A stretch of 64,000 bases of DNA from Chitinophaga sp. CF418 (GCF_900142925.1 NZ_FRCN01000001.1:682001-746000), one strand, 5' to 3'; positions 34,221 to 43,301 are shown, numbered from the stretch's first letter. Translations and numbers: made by a program. The notes: generated by a model from the sequence alone, not told the origin.

Positions 34221-35189
34221 CTAATATGGCTTTAAAATATTGTGCCCGGTTATATACCTGAATCCCTGTTTATCTATCACTGCTATTTTTATCAACCCGC
34301 CTACAGTTGGAACTTTCTCCATATATGTCTGAAAAGTCATTTCCATTTTCAAAAAAAGATAAGCCATATTAACGGCCTGCTGCAGGCTTAGTTTTGATAA
34401 AGACTCCTGCATTATCGAATCTACTTTCTTATGTTTCAGTCTCAAATCAATTTTGTCAGCAAGTTGCTGAACATAATCCACAGGGATAGATTTCAGAGAT
34501 AAATTGAAATCCTTTCCCATTTCCTTTATTATGTGAGGAACAACTTCCAGGGAAGAATAGCTCTTTTCTCCTAAAATTCTTCTACTTATAAGATTTTGTC
34601 CTTCGCTTACTACGTAACGGTCCTCGGGTATTTTTTCATAACTCACATATTTCCATTCATCTCCCTCCAGGCTTTCCCCCATTGACTCATCTATCACTAT
34701 TCTATATATGATTGTCTTTTCAGTTATTAGCTCGTAGTGGGTAACCAGCAATATACTTTTACCTATATCCCCCTTTGCTGCAATACATGCCCTCACCTTT
34801 CCTTCAACAAACCTGCAAAAATCCTTCACCCTGGTTGCGATCGTTTTACTATAATAATTTTCGTCTTCCCCATTAATGGCGACAAATTCATGTATCAGGG
34901 ATTCGATCGTCTTATCTCCTATCTGTGAAGCTCCCGCCAATGTTATTGCAGTATACTTGTCAAACGGGAAAAGCTTTTCTGCGTAGTCTCTAGTATGAGA
35001 TGGTCTTTTCTTAAACAAATGCGTTATCTCATTCCTGCTAATCCTAATCTCATCTGCGTTCGCATTTCCCCTATCTTTTAAATAATCTATGAAGCGCTTA
35101 TAAGTCACTACATTCTCACTAAACGTGGCCAAAGAATCGGCGATCACTGCTACGCCCTTCTTCGCAATTACAGATGCAATAAAAGTCAT
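34221..35189 (-). CDS. Proteasome-family (Ntn-hydrolase) homologue
   Basis: The 322-residue protein begins MTFIASVIAKKG and continues GVAVIADSLATF. After removal of Met1, Thr2 would be the N-terminal nucleophile and Asp18 falls exactly at proteasome position Asp17, inside the ADSxAT motif. After an insert of about 40 residues, KLFPFDKYTAITLAG (Lys72) resembles the Lys33 strand. SILLVTHYE, YVVSEGQNLISRRIL and GGLIKIAVIDKQGF match later proteasome strands and the terminal sheet. No ATPase partner or signal peptide is seen. Substrate unknown. The gene is AT-rich and forms an operon with the coiled-coil gene. Confidence 0.72.
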   Translation of the reverse strand: MTFIASVIAKKGVAVIADSLATFSENVVTYKRFIDYLKDRGNANADEIRISRNEITHLFKKRPSHTRDYAEKLFPFDKYTAITLAGASQIGDKTIESLIHEFVAINGEDENYYSKTIATRVKDFCRFVEGKVRACIAAKGDIGKSILLVTHYELITEKTIIYRIVIDESMGESLEGDEWKYVSYEKIPEDRYVVSEGQNLISRRILGEKSYSSLEVVPHIIKEMGKDFNLSLKSIPVDYVQQLADKIDLRLKHKKVDSIMQESLSKLSLQQAVNMAYLFLKMEMTFQTYMEKVPTVGGLIKIAVIDKQGFRYITGHNILKPY

Positions 35190-35383
35190 TGGTTTTTGAT
35201 TGGGTGAAACAATGGTTTCTACAAGAGCACGAATCGCGAATTTATATACACCTCACAAACCATCCAAATTATTTTCCACACAACAAACTGATAGGCATAT
35301 GGTTAACACGATATTGTAAATAGCATGTAACAAAAAACATCTACAGTTGTACACAATGGATTAAATGATAGTTCCCGCAAACA
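35190..35383. other. Intergenic region upstream of the proteasome-like gene
   Basis: This AT-rich spacer lies between the proteasome-like gene start and the dsbD terminator. I saw no exact TTTG-N19-TAnnTTTG promoter on the minus strand, no repeat array and no small ORF of note. The promoter may be non-canonical. Confidence 0.45.
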
Positions 35384-35418
35384 AAAACGGCTGTCCACCT
35401 ATAGCGGACAGCCGTTCC
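35384..35418 (-). terminator. Terminator of the dsbD gene
   Basis: An 11-bp stem (AACGGCTGTCC and its complement, 35386-35416, 9-nt loop) followed on the minus strand by a T tract lies 18 bp past the dsbD stop. Confidence 0.92.
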
Positions 35419-35435
35419 TTTCAGTATTATATCTG

Positions 35436-37415
35436 TTACTTTCCCTTCTTAAATGCTTCCAGACCACACTTCAACCAGCTGGCATATTCACTCGCACGGG
35501 GAGTGTATCCAACAGGCTTCGTCAACAGCTTCTCATCAGGGCTGATCAGCACATAATAAGGCTGTGAGTTATTCACAAAATTCTCCGTCTGCATCGTAGC
35601 ATATTTATCACCGATCGTTTTGATCTCCTTTTTACGACCTGTGTTGGTAGTAAAGAGGAACTGCTGATCTTCCGGTAATAATTTCCTGTCATCCACATAC
35701 AGCGATACCAGGATATAATCTTCTTCTATCAATGCCTTCACTGTCTTATCCGGCCATACATTCTCTTCCATTTTACGACAGTTCACACAAGCCCATCCCG
35801 TGAAGTCTATCAGGATCGGTTTGTTCTGTTCTTTCGCCAGTTTCAGCGCTGCATCATAGTCATTCACCACATTCGCTTCAACTCCTTTAGCAGCCTCTTT
35901 ATAAAGGCTATAGCTCAATGGTGGCGGGAAACCGCTGATCAATCTGCGGTTGGCATATTTGGTATTCGTTACTCCCGGTAGCAGGTACAAAGTCATTGCA
36001 AGGAAGATCAAGGCCAGCACCCAACGGGTAGGACTGATCTTCTTCAGCGGTGAATCGTGTGGGAAACGGATCTTGCCCAACAGATACAGTACAATGAGGA
36101 AACCACAGATAATCCACACAGCAAAGAAGACCTCACGTTTTACCAATCCCCAGTGTGTTACCAGGTCGGCATTGGAAAGGAACTTAATTGCCATAGCTAC
36201 TTCAATGAAACCTAATACTACTTTCACAGAAGTCAGCCAGCCGCCAGATTTAGGCAGTGATTTCAGCAGGTTCGGGAACATGGCGAACAAAGCAAAAGGC
36301 AATGCCAGCGCAAATCCGAAACCAGCCATACCCACTGTCAGCTGCATAGCGCCACCATCGGTTGACAGTGAACCTGCCAGCAGCGAACCCAGAATTGGGC
36401 CAGTACAGGAGAATGATACCAGTGCCAGTGTTAATGCCATGAAGAAAATACCAATAATGCCACCTACGCTTGTTTTTGCATCCACTTTGCTGGCAAGCCC
36501 ACTTGGCAGGGTAATTTCAAAATAACCAAAGAACGAAATGGCAAACACAATAAAGATCACAAAGAAGATCAGGTTTAACCATACGTTGGTAGAGATATTG
36601 TTCAGGATCTCAGGATCCAGTGAATCCAGGAAATGGAAAGGAAGACTTAACAATACATAGATCAGGAAAATGAAGAAGCCATAGAGGCTCGCATTCAACA
36701 CACCTGTCTTTTTATCCTGCGACTTTTTAGTGAAGAAAGACACTGTCAGCGGGATCATTGGGAATACACAAGGCGTCAGCAAAGCAATAAAACCACCGAT
36801 CACGCCCAGGATAAACAATCCCCAGAGACTTTTCCTGGCAGGTCCCTCTTCCCCACCGCAGTTATTCACAGGATGGTCTTTGTCGATGGTGGCTCGCTTC
36901 AAGGTTTGTCCGCCGGCGGCTGATTCCTGCAAGCCAGCAGCTACATTCACCAGGTTACCGTTTGCATCTACATTGAAGCGGAATTTCACTTCTTCCGGTC
37001 CTACCACTTCGTCACCTTTCAGCGCCATATAGTTGACAGCACCTTCCAGTTTCGTAACAGAACCATTCAGCTTTACGGCCACCAGGAGAGATACCTGGTT
37101 TTCGAAGTATTTGATCTCTGTATTATCGAACAGCGGCTCAGGTGCTTTTTTCAGTTCTCCTTCTTCCGTGATGCCGGTAACTGTAGCTACGCTGTCAACC
37201 ACTATACGGGTATTAGGTTCATCATCTTTCATGGTAGTGGAAAACAGCTTCCAAGCTTTCTCTACAGTACCTTTCAGATGTAATATATATTCATGTTCAC
37301 CCTTTTTCTCCGCTGTGTACTCCCATTTTGCAACCGCTGTGGGGGCAGGATTCTCCTGGGCCCTGACAGCAAATACTGCGGTGATAAGGATAATGAACGT
37401 AAGCAACTGCTTCAT
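35436..37415 (-). CDS. dsbD: DsbD-type thiol:disulfide interchange protein
   Basis: The 659-residue protein has a signal peptide (ending AVRAQE), an N-terminal DsbD-alpha-like domain (residues 25-150), eight membrane helices of the CcdA/DsbD core and a C-terminal thioredoxin domain. The core has LLTPCVFPMIPL and FSCTGPILGS cysteines. The thioredoxin site is GWACVNCRKME. It carries electrons from cytosolic thioredoxin to the periplasm. Its own alpha domain lacks the usual Cys pair, reading MALKGDEVVGPEEV where its upstream neighbour has CDDHQC. It follows that neighbour by 115 bp. Confidence 0.93.
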   Translation of the reverse strand: MKQLLTFIILITAVFAVRAQENPAPTAVAKWEYTAEKKGEHEYILHLKGTVEKAWKLFSTTMKDDEPNTRIVVDSVATVTGITEEGELKKAPEPLFDNTEIKYFENQVSLLVAVKLNGSVTKLEGAVNYMALKGDEVVGPEEVKFRFNVDANGNLVNVAAGLQESAAGGQTLKRATIDKDHPVNNCGGEEGPARKSLWGLFILGVIGGFIALLTPCVFPMIPLTVSFFTKKSQDKKTGVLNASLYGFFIFLIYVLLSLPFHFLDSLDPEILNNISTNVWLNLIFFVIFIVFAISFFGYFEITLPSGLASKVDAKTSVGGIIGIFFMALTLALVSFSCTGPILGSLLAGSLSTDGGAMQLTVGMAGFGFALALPFALFAMFPNLLKSLPKSGGWLTSVKVVLGFIEVAMAIKFLSNADLVTHWGLVKREVFFAVWIICGFLIVLYLLGKIRFPHDSPLKKISPTRWVLALIFLAMTLYLLPGVTNTKYANRRLISGFPPPLSYSLYKEAAKGVEANVVNDYDAALKLAKEQNKPILIDFTGWACVNCRKMEENVWPDKTVKALIEEDYILVSLYVDDRKLLPEDQQFLFTTNTGRKKEIKTIGDKYATMQTENFVNNSQPYYVLISPDEKLLTKPVGYTPRASEYASWLKCGLEAFKKGK

Positions 37416-37455
37416 ATAAATAATAGGCTTTAAAGACTTATTACCATTCTAAATA

Positions 37456-37484
37456 GTAAACGAGTTCCCGGGGAACTCGTTTAC
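37456..37484 (-). terminator. Stem-loop between the DsbD-alpha-like gene and dsbD
   Basis: Arms GTAAACGAGTTCCC are perfectly complementary with one base between them, so the real loop is probably the central CCGGG-like part. The T tract downstream on the minus strand is weak, so it may attenuate or process rather than terminate. Confidence 0.5.
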
Positions 37485-37530
37485 CAAATTTTATTTACCT
37501 GTTGGATGAACGCTCATCCGTAGTAATGAT

Positions 37531-37986
37531 TTATTTTCCTCCTACGCTGATAGCGAATTCCACTTCTTTCGGCGGCAGGCACTGGTGATCATCGCACACC
37601 ATAAATTCTACGCTACCTTTTACTTTGGTAGCAGCCTTTCCTTTAACGGTTACTTTCTGCACGAAATTCACCTGGTTTTCGTAGTATTTCAGTTCGGAAT
37701 CAAAGTTCTTATCGAATGCTTTATGCAGTTTACCTACTTCACGGATCTTACCTACCGGTACCACCAACGGATTTTTGGTCAGTTTGAAGGTAGTAGGTAC
37801 CGGACCTTCACCTGCTTCCTGTGCGTACAAGTGCCATTTGCTATCTATGGTAGCTGTCATGTGCAGTTCATAGGTAGAAGCGTCGATCTTCTTAGCGGTA
37901 AAATCCCATTTCACCGGGTTTTCTATCTGCGCACTTGCCAGTATCGGCAACGCAAATAGCAAAACTGCTGTAAATAATTTTTTCAT
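37531..37986 (-). CDS. Stand-alone DsbD-alpha-like periplasmic protein
   Basis: The ATG at 37986 (MKKLFTAVLLFALPILASAQ) gives 151 residues with a clear signal peptide. The frame opens at 38055 inside purQ, but that start is unlikely. The mature protein resembles the N-terminal domain of the next gene, dsbD (KWDFTAKKI against KWEYTAEKK, KYYENQVNF against KYFENQVSL). Here the redox motif CDDHQCLPP is intact, whereas dsbD has lost it. It likely accepts electrons from DsbD and passes them to periplasmic targets (inference). Confidence 0.85.
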   Translation of the reverse strand: MKKLFTAVLLFALPILASAQIENPVKWDFTAKKIDASTYELHMTATIDSKWHLYAQEAGEGPVPTTFKLTKNPLVVPVGKIREVGKLHKAFDKNFDSELKYYENQVNFVQKVTVKGKAATKVKGSVEFMVCDDHQCLPPKEVEFAISVGGK

Positions 37987-38051
37987 ACTAGATTTTTTAA
38001 CTGGTTGGTTGGCTCGATTTTTAAATATTGGTGGTTTATGCCACCAGAGAA

Positions 38052-38744
38052 TCAATTGTTGTTGATAAGGCTCTGAAAAATAAGCTGGCCATCAGTATTA
38101 CCCAATACTGAGCTGGTAGCTCTCTCAGGGTGAGGCATCATACCGAATACATTACGCTCTTTATTACAGATGCCGGCGATGTTACGCAGTGCGCCATTTG
38201 GATTGGCGTTATCTACCACATTGCCGAACTCGTCGCAGTAACGGAAAAGTACCTGGTTGTTGGCAAACAGGCCTTCCAGTGTAGCATCATCTGCATAATA
38301 GCGGCCTTCACCATGTGCCACCGGAATCTTCAATGCGCGTCCGGTTACATCTTTGGTCAGGGATGCGGATGTATTTTCACTTTTCAGGTATACATTCTTA
38401 CATACAAACTGCTGATGACTGTTCTGCAGCAAAGCGCCTGGTAACAGACCAGCTTCACACAGGATCTGGAAACCATTACATACCCCAATTACACGGCCAC
38501 CTTTATTGGCAAACTCTATCACACTTTGCATCATGGGACTAAAGCGGGCAATAGCGCCGCAACGCAGGTAATCTCCATAAGAAAAGCCACCCGGCAGTAC
38601 AATACAGTCTTCTTTAGTGAACTTGCTCAGGTCAGAGTCTTTATGCCATAGCTCTATTACCTCCTGTCCAAGATCGTTACGCAGTGAATCGATCATGTCA
38701 TGATCGCAATTAGAGCCTGGAAAGGTGACAACGCCAAATTTCAT
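38052..38744 (-). CDS. purQ: Phosphoribosylformylglycinamidine synthase subunit PurQ
   Basis: The 230-residue class I glutamine amidotransferase has the nucleophile elbow [17 protein letters not shown] (Cys near 93), an ammonia-transfer region HGEGRYYAD and the His-Glu pair in MMPHPERA. It supplies ammonia to PurL in purine biosynthesis. Length is standard for the small subunit. purL and purS are not adjacent. The spacer before it is 168 bp with a candidate -7 element. Confidence 0.96.
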   Translation of the reverse strand: MKFGVVTFPGSNCDHDMIDSLRNDLGQEVIELWHKDSDLSKFTKEDCIVLPGGFSYGDYLRCGAIARFSPMMQSVIEFANKGGRVIGVCNGFQILCEAGLLPGALLQNSHQQFVCKNVYLKSENTSASLTKDVTGRALKIPVAHGEGRYYADDATLEGLFANNQVLFRYCDEFGNVVDNANPNGALRNIAGICNKERNVFGMMPHPERATSSVLGNTDGQLIFQSLINNN

Positions 38745-38842
38745 GTTTAATTTGTTGAATGTTACGGTCTAAAATATTATTCAAGCTTTTATCCGGCAGA
38801 TAACAGCCATTGGACCATTAATCGAAATTACCGGAAAAGGCA

Positions 38843-38850
38843 CAAAATTA
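38843..38850 (-). promoter_or_regulatory. Candidate -7 element (TAATTTTG) upstream of purQ
   Basis: On the minus strand TAATTTTG matches TAnnTTTG exactly, about 95 nt before the purQ ATG. No -33 TTTG is at the right distance, so support is moderate. I saw no PurR-like or guanine riboswitch-like motif in the leader. Confidence 0.4.
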
Positions 38851-38883
38851 CTACGCCGCCCGCACATTTCCATAGCCGTTCGT

Positions 38884-38912
38884 CCGGTTTTAACAATTAC
38901 CCGCGAAACCGG
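38884..38912 (-). terminator. Weak stem-loop after the DUF6427-like gene
   Basis: Seven-base arms (CCGGTTT at 38884-38890 and AAACCGG at 38906-38912) with a 15-nt loop abut the stop codon of the membrane protein. There is no T tract, so termination is doubtful. Confidence 0.35.
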
Positions 38913-39896
38913 CTAATTTTTGCTGAAATACTGCATTATAATGACATAGGCTAATGTCAGGATGTGGATAACATTCGCTACCGTATTGTTAACAATAGAC
39001 CAATATGCATTGGCTACAAACAGGGAAAGCGGTAAAATAGCGAGAACCCAGTAGGCAGGGGAAAAATGTACATTGAAAAAAGGTACCATCATGGCTATAA
39101 ACACGTATACTATCAATACGCTCCAGATTTTACGGCCCTGTATCAACATCTTTTTGAGGGTACGCTGCAGTAATAACCAGCCCAGTATAAAGAAGAACAC
39201 GCTTATCGCCAGGGCTCCCCATACCTTGTAATGGCTAATAAAAGGCATTTCAAGCCCTATTCTGGGAATTTTTGCAAACAGTATCCACTGGTCTGTCAGG
39301 AAAAGATAGGTTCCCAGCAGGTATATCGGACAGATCAGGCCCAGCAAAGCAATAATCCACTCCGCCAGACGGAACGGACGCATAATAAGCAGGCTTAACC
39401 ATAACAAAAGACAGAATATAGTAGCCGGGAAGTAAAATAATCCACATACCCCCAGGGCAAAACCAATATTAAATACAACATCCCTGGCAGAGGTACGGGT
39501 ATACAGCAGCGTAATGCTGGAAAACACCCACAACATCACCAGGTTAACCAGCAAAGCGGGAGAAAATATGTTCCAGCCCTCGTACAGGGAGGTAAAGAGC
39601 ATATAGCTCATGGCCGGGAGGTAAGTAGGCTTGGCGAACAAGCGTTGATGGTTCACGATCTTTGTTACCAGCAGCGCCTGCAATAATAACAGTAAAACCG
39701 CCAGCGAAGTAAACAGGAACGGGCTCTTGCCAAATGCCATTTCCATCCATTTCACAAACAGGCCGTATAACAAACCTTCGTTGCCGTCTACCAGGAAGGA
39801 AGACGGATGGATCAGGTAATAGAATTTTACCAGGAGCGTATATATCAACAGCAACAGTACCGTTAGCGGGTTGCCTGAGCGGAAAAACTTTACCAC
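38913..39896 (-). CDS. DUF6427-like polytopic membrane protein
   Basis: The 327-residue product begins at a GTG (39896; MVKFFRSGNPLTVLLLL), 36 bp after an exact -7 promoter box. It has about nine hydrophobic helices, with a conserved-looking HPSSFLVDGNEGLLY loop after the first helix. This opening is typical of a Bacteroidota membrane family of unknown function (DUF6427 from memory). The product may act in the envelope. No catalytic motif is visible. Confidence 0.78.
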   Translation of the reverse strand: MVKFFRSGNPLTVLLLLIYTLLVKFYYLIHPSSFLVDGNEGLLYGLFVKWMEMAFGKSPFLFTSLAVLLLLLQALLVTKIVNHQRLFAKPTYLPAMSYMLFTSLYEGWNIFSPALLVNLVMLWVFSSITLLYTRTSARDVVFNIGFALGVCGLFYFPATIFCLLLWLSLLIMRPFRLAEWIIALLGLICPIYLLGTYLFLTDQWILFAKIPRIGLEMPFISHYKVWGALAISVFFFILGWLLLQRTLKKMLIQGRKIWSVLIVYVFIAMMVPFFNVHFSPAYWVLAILPLSLFVANAYWSIVNNTVANVIHILTLAYVIIMQYFSKN

Positions 39897-39931
39897 AATA
39901 TGATTTCTCTTTTCAACTTTTGAAAGCGTTC

Positions 39932-39962
39932 CAAAGGTATTTTAAAGCGGGAGAAAATCAAA
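39932..39962 (-). promoter_or_regulatory. Promoter of the DUF6427-like gene
   Basis: On the minus strand TTTG (39962-39959) and TACCTTTG (39939-39932) are exactly 19 nt apart. The expected transcription start is near 39925, giving a leader of about 30 nt before the GTG start at 39896. Confidence 0.82.
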
Positions 39963-40004
39963 ATATTATGAAAACCATGAATAATTAATGTGTTTTTGCG
40001 GCTT

Positions 40005-40643
40005 TTACCTGACCCCTACCTCCTCCGTCTGCCCCTCCGGCGTCACCACATCGATCTTATCTATCAGTAACCGGTCCCCCTGGATCACAAAATCGATCCG
40101 GAGCGTATAAACAATAGTCACATCTATAGACGCCCCATTCTCAGTTTCAGTATAATTCCCAAAGGTGGCCTGGCTGAAATTGGAGATATCCTCCTCATAC
40201 TCCTGGCTCAGCAGGATGAGATCAGCATCAAACCCATAGGGCGTAGCCGTTCGTACACTATCCTGCCGGATCCTGGCTGCACAAAGCTGGAAATAGGCGT
40301 TCTTATCCTCTATATAGTCCCGGGTAAATATGCCTGCATTAGCTAAAATATGGAGATAAGCCGCCGTGCTGTCAAAATTAACTGCATAACGACCAGTGTC
40401 CTCCACTCCGGAATTATCCACCAACTGAATATCCACCAGGGAATCTACCCGGGTGGTATACCAGTCAAAGAACTCACGCACCTTTTCTTCCAGTACCGGC
40501 TGACTGAGCGCCGGACTGACCGTACCTTTAAAGTATGCTCTGGCTGAAGGGGTTTCCTGATCTCTGTGAAAACCGAAAAGACCACATGCGCTGATGGTCA
40601 TGGTAATCCCAAGCAGGAAGAGGTTTCGTTCTCTTTTCATCAT
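40005..40643 (-). CDS. Hypothetical lipoprotein
   Basis: The 212-residue protein has a leader MMKRERNLFLLGITMTISAC with a lipobox Cys at residue 20. The mature part includes EEKVREFFDWYTTRVDSL, which resembles the start of DUF3828-like secreted proteins. The final region is beta-rich, ending GDRLLIDKIDVVTP. No catalytic residues stand out. It lies 83 bp after the TPR gene and may be cotranscribed with it. Function unknown. Confidence 0.72.
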   Translation of the reverse strand: MMKRERNLFLLGITMTISACGLFGFHRDQETPSARAYFKGTVSPALSQPVLEEKVREFFDWYTTRVDSLVDIQLVDNSGVEDTGRYAVNFDSTAAYLHILANAGIFTRDYIEDKNAYFQLCAARIRQDSVRTATPYGFDADLILLSQEYEEDISNFSQATFGNYTETENGASIDVTIVYTLRIDFVIQGDRLLIDKIDVVTPEGQTEEVGVR

Positions 40644-40726
40644 CAGATATGGTATAAATAGCTATTATTTCCCTCGTGTCCCTCCGGATGCAGCTTAACG
40701 ATACCCTTTGAATAACTCCGGCGCCG

Positions 40727-41896
40727 TCATTTTGCTGCTTTCTTTACCACGTCTTGCAGGATAATCTGTGCTCGTACGAAGGCATTTGCTTCCGTGACCT
40801 TTATCCTGTTCTCCTTAAACCATTTCATAAAGCTGTCCCATTGCTGTTCGTGTTCGCTCCTCCACTCTCCAAACACCTTTTCATCTCCCTGTCCCAATAT
40901 CCAGTAGTTATAAGCCTCCAGGTATCCAGCCTCCTTCACACTCCGTTGGAAATCGAAAAGCACTACAGGATAACTCGTATCACGTCTCTCCTTTGTATAT
41001 ATGTCCAGAAATTTTGTCCTTATACGGTTCAAAGATGCCAGGTTGATCATCTTCTCTCCTATTATTGATTTGACCAGGGTCATTTCGTATGCTCCGTTTG
41101 CAAAAGAATTGCCCATCGACGCCATCAGCTGCTCGGCCAGGGCATTAGCCAGAGAACTAGCCTGGGCTTTTTTACGCTGGTTGGCATCCAGCAGGATGGT
41201 ATTATTCTGTTTTGCGAAACTTACTGATGCACTGGTATCAGACTCAAATTTAATCTCTCCTTTGTAAGTATAATATAAAAGTTTGCTGATCTCTTCCGTA
41301 CGTTTAGATCCACGTTCTATGTTCATGAATATTTCCCCATAGATCATTCCCCATACTTCCTGGTCTGAATCCAGGAATATCTTTGCCGCGCGATAGTAGT
41401 TGGACGGATACATAGGCGCTGCCTGTATTCCTTTCTCAAAGAATCCCAGGGCCGCATTATGATCATTTCTCCTCAACTCCATCACGCCCCGCTCCAGATA
41501 CAGATTACCTTCTTCCGGGAATTTTTTTATGCCTTCATCATAAGTGTCAATGGCTTTTTCCGGTTTTCCCATTTCGTCGAGCGCATTGCCCATCATAGCA
41601 TACACTCTGCCGCTAGCCTGTTTCCTCTTCACCAGGTCTTTCAATAACTTCATGGCCTCATCAAAGTTCTTTTGCTGATATCTGGCCAGTGCCATTTCAT
41701 AAACTATTTCGGGTTCGGCCGGATCCAGTTTACGGGCTTCTTCGAGTAATGTGATCGACTCTGCCAGTTTACCATCATCCATCAGTTCAATGGCTTCATT
41801 CTTTTTGGCGAGGGCCTTTTCCTTGTCAGTTGTCTGGGCATTTGCTGCAGATACAGAAAAGCAAATGATTACCATCAGGGGTAGTAGTATTCGCAT
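40727..41896 (-). CDS. Secreted TPR protein
   Basis: The 389-residue protein has a signal peptide (ending SAANAQ) and about four to five TPR motifs in the N-terminal half (AESITLLEEARKLDPAEPEI, AIDTYDEGIKKFPEEGNLY). The C-terminal half lacks TPR repeats and reads like a separate helical/beta domain of unknown type (RTKFLDIYTKERRDTSY, GQGDEKVFGEWRSEHEQQWD). It is probably a periplasmic or surface scaffold. Upstream, a TATCTTTA box is one base from the -7 consensus. Confidence 0.8.
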   Translation of the reverse strand: MRILLPLMVIICFSVSAANAQTTDKEKALAKKNEAIELMDDGKLAESITLLEEARKLDPAEPEIVYEMALARYQQKNFDEAMKLLKDLVKRKQASGRVYAMMGNALDEMGKPEKAIDTYDEGIKKFPEEGNLYLERGVMELRRNDHNAALGFFEKGIQAAPMYPSNYYRAAKIFLDSDQEVWGMIYGEIFMNIERGSKRTEEISKLLYYTYKGEIKFESDTSASVSFAKQNNTILLDANQRKKAQASSLANALAEQLMASMGNSFANGAYEMTLVKSIIGEKMINLASLNRIRTKFLDIYTKERRDTSYPVVLFDFQRSVKEAGYLEAYNYWILGQGDEKVFGEWRSEHEQQWDSFMKWFKENRIKVTEANAFVRAQIILQDVVKKAAK

Positions 41897-41988
41897 AAAA
41901 CAGGTATTGAGATTGTCCCTTATAATGTAATAAAGATAAATATTTATTATTTGAAGGTGCGTTGTCCTGAAAAAGGATTAGGAATACT

Positions 41989-42654
41989 TTAACGTGGGTT
42001 ATTTTGTGATGGCTTTCCGCTTACATATTTATTGCCGCGTATAATAAAACGGTAAGGCAATAAAGCATCTGCCCCCGCATAGTCCACACCTATCCGGGGA
42101 GTAGCGACAATATCCTCTGCCAGAGGCGTAAATCCATCCGAAACAAGACAAAACTCATCTTCCAGCAGCGATTCACCTGTATGACCTATAGTGATCCCCA
42201 ATGCCTTTGATACATTTCCCGGCCCCTTTGTCAACGTGAAATCTGCCACCTTCTTTCCTGTACGCTGCAGCATAACAGGCACACCTGTTACCGGCTCCGC
42301 TCCTCTGATGAGGATCGCATGCGGAATATCCACACCATCGGTCACAATATTGAATAACTGATGGATACCATAAATCAAATAAACATATGCTACCCCTCCC
42401 TCACGGTACATGATCTCCGTACGGGCAGTACGCCTGCCGCCATAGGCGTGGGAAGCCTTGTCTACAACACCGGCATAGGCCTCTGTTTCCACGATACGCG
42501 CAGATGTCAGCTCACCGTTGAATTTTGTCACGATGATCTTCCCCAGTAATTCACGGGCAATCTTTAAAACGTCAGGACGGTTGTAAAAACCGGATGATAA
42601 TTTCTGATAAGCGATGGTCTCCAAAATATTAGTATAACGGCATCCGTTAGACAA
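41989..42654 (-). CDS. DNA-3-methyladenine glycosylase (AAG/MPG family)
   Basis: The 221-residue product has the AAG core: GFYNRPDVLKIARELLGK, then RIVETEAYAGVVDKASHAYG, GGVAYVYLIYGIHQLFNIVT and AILIRGAEP. The Glu of VETEAY is the catalytic-type residue. It excises alkylated purines. No in-frame ATG precedes the core. The frame starts at a TTG at 42654, which overlaps the stop of the preceding gene by 8 bp. Another TTG at 42624 gives 211 residues. The overlap with the 188-residue gene suggests translational coupling. Confidence 0.9.
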   Translation of the reverse strand: MSNGCRYTNILETIAYQKLSSGFYNRPDVLKIARELLGKIIVTKFNGELTSARIVETEAYAGVVDKASHAYGGRRTARTEIMYREGGVAYVYLIYGIHQLFNIVTDGVDIPHAILIRGAEPVTGVPVMLQRTGKKVADFTLTKGPGNVSKALGITIGHTGESLLEDEFCLVSDGFTPLAEDIVATPRIGVDYAGADALLPYRFIIRGNKYVSGKPSQNNPR

Positions 42655-43213
42655 TCTTTAAACGGGGCTCCAGCAGTGTATAGATCTTATTCAGCACAGG
42701 AACAAGACTTTCAAAATCAAAATCTTCTCTGAAGGAATCCGTATCTGACGACCACAGGAAAAGATCGGCACAGATCTCTACATATTCGTTTACGATATCG
42801 CTGTTCAGGAGGGACAGTAATTCCGCTACATTTTCCTGCAGTGCATAGTCCTTCACAACACCCAGCGCACCATAAATCTCGTACAGTAAGGGATCATCAT
42901 CCGCTTCCAGTAATTCCGCTTTCAGGGAAGAAAAATCAAAGCCTGTATAAGCGGTATCGGTTTCGTTGATCTCTTTTCCCCATGCCTGCAGATTGGGCGT
43001 GTCAAAGGTAATAACGCCTTCTTCGATGCCTTTCCTTAAAGAAGGAAGGTCAGCATATAAACAGATCTTACCGTCCTTATCTGTCAGCAATCTATCAGTA
43101 TCATTATCTGACATGTCTACGCCAGAAACGGTATAATAAGTCTCGTCATTATAAACTACCTGCAATAAATACTTCTTGTATTTTTCGGAGGCAGCATCAT
43201 AAAATTCTTCCAT
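42647..43213 (-). CDS. Hypothetical acidic protein
   Basis: The 188-residue acidic protein has a basic-acidic N-terminus (MEEFYDAASEKYKKYLLQVV) and an aspartate-rich VDMSDNDTDRLLTDKDG. The C-terminal half is helical, rich in leucine, with LKAELLEADDDPLLYEIYGA. No signal peptide or known motif is visible. It lies upstream of, and overlaps, the DNA glycosylase gene, so the two are probably cotranscribed. No function is proposed. Confidence 0.75.
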   Translation of the reverse strand: MEEFYDAASEKYKKYLLQVVYNDETYYTVSGVDMSDNDTDRLLTDKDGKICLYADLPSLRKGIEEGVITFDTPNLQAWGKEINETDTAYTGFDFSSLKAELLEADDDPLLYEIYGALGVVKDYALQENVAELLSLLNSDIVNEYVEICADLFLWSSDTDSFREDFDFESLVPVLNKIYTLLEPRLKIV

Positions 43214-43247
43214 ATTAACATTGGTTATTCTTCTAAGGTACTAAAAT

Positions 43248-43279
43248 AAAAAAACCGCCCCATATAACATGAGGCGGTC
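43248..43279 (-). terminator. Terminator of the peptide-utilisation operon
   Basis: A GC-rich stem (ACCGCC at 43254-43259, its complement at 43273-43278, extended inwards by CAT/ATG) is followed on the minus strand by seven T residues. It lies 23 bp past the last M14 peptidase stop and before the next transcript. Confidence 0.88.
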
Positions 43280-43301
43280 TTTTTTTCGTGCCATTTATCC
43301 G

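Noticed and set aside
37987..38055. N-terminal extension of the DsbD-alpha-like protein
   Set aside because: It would overlap purQ and place a non-signal leader before a clear signal peptide.
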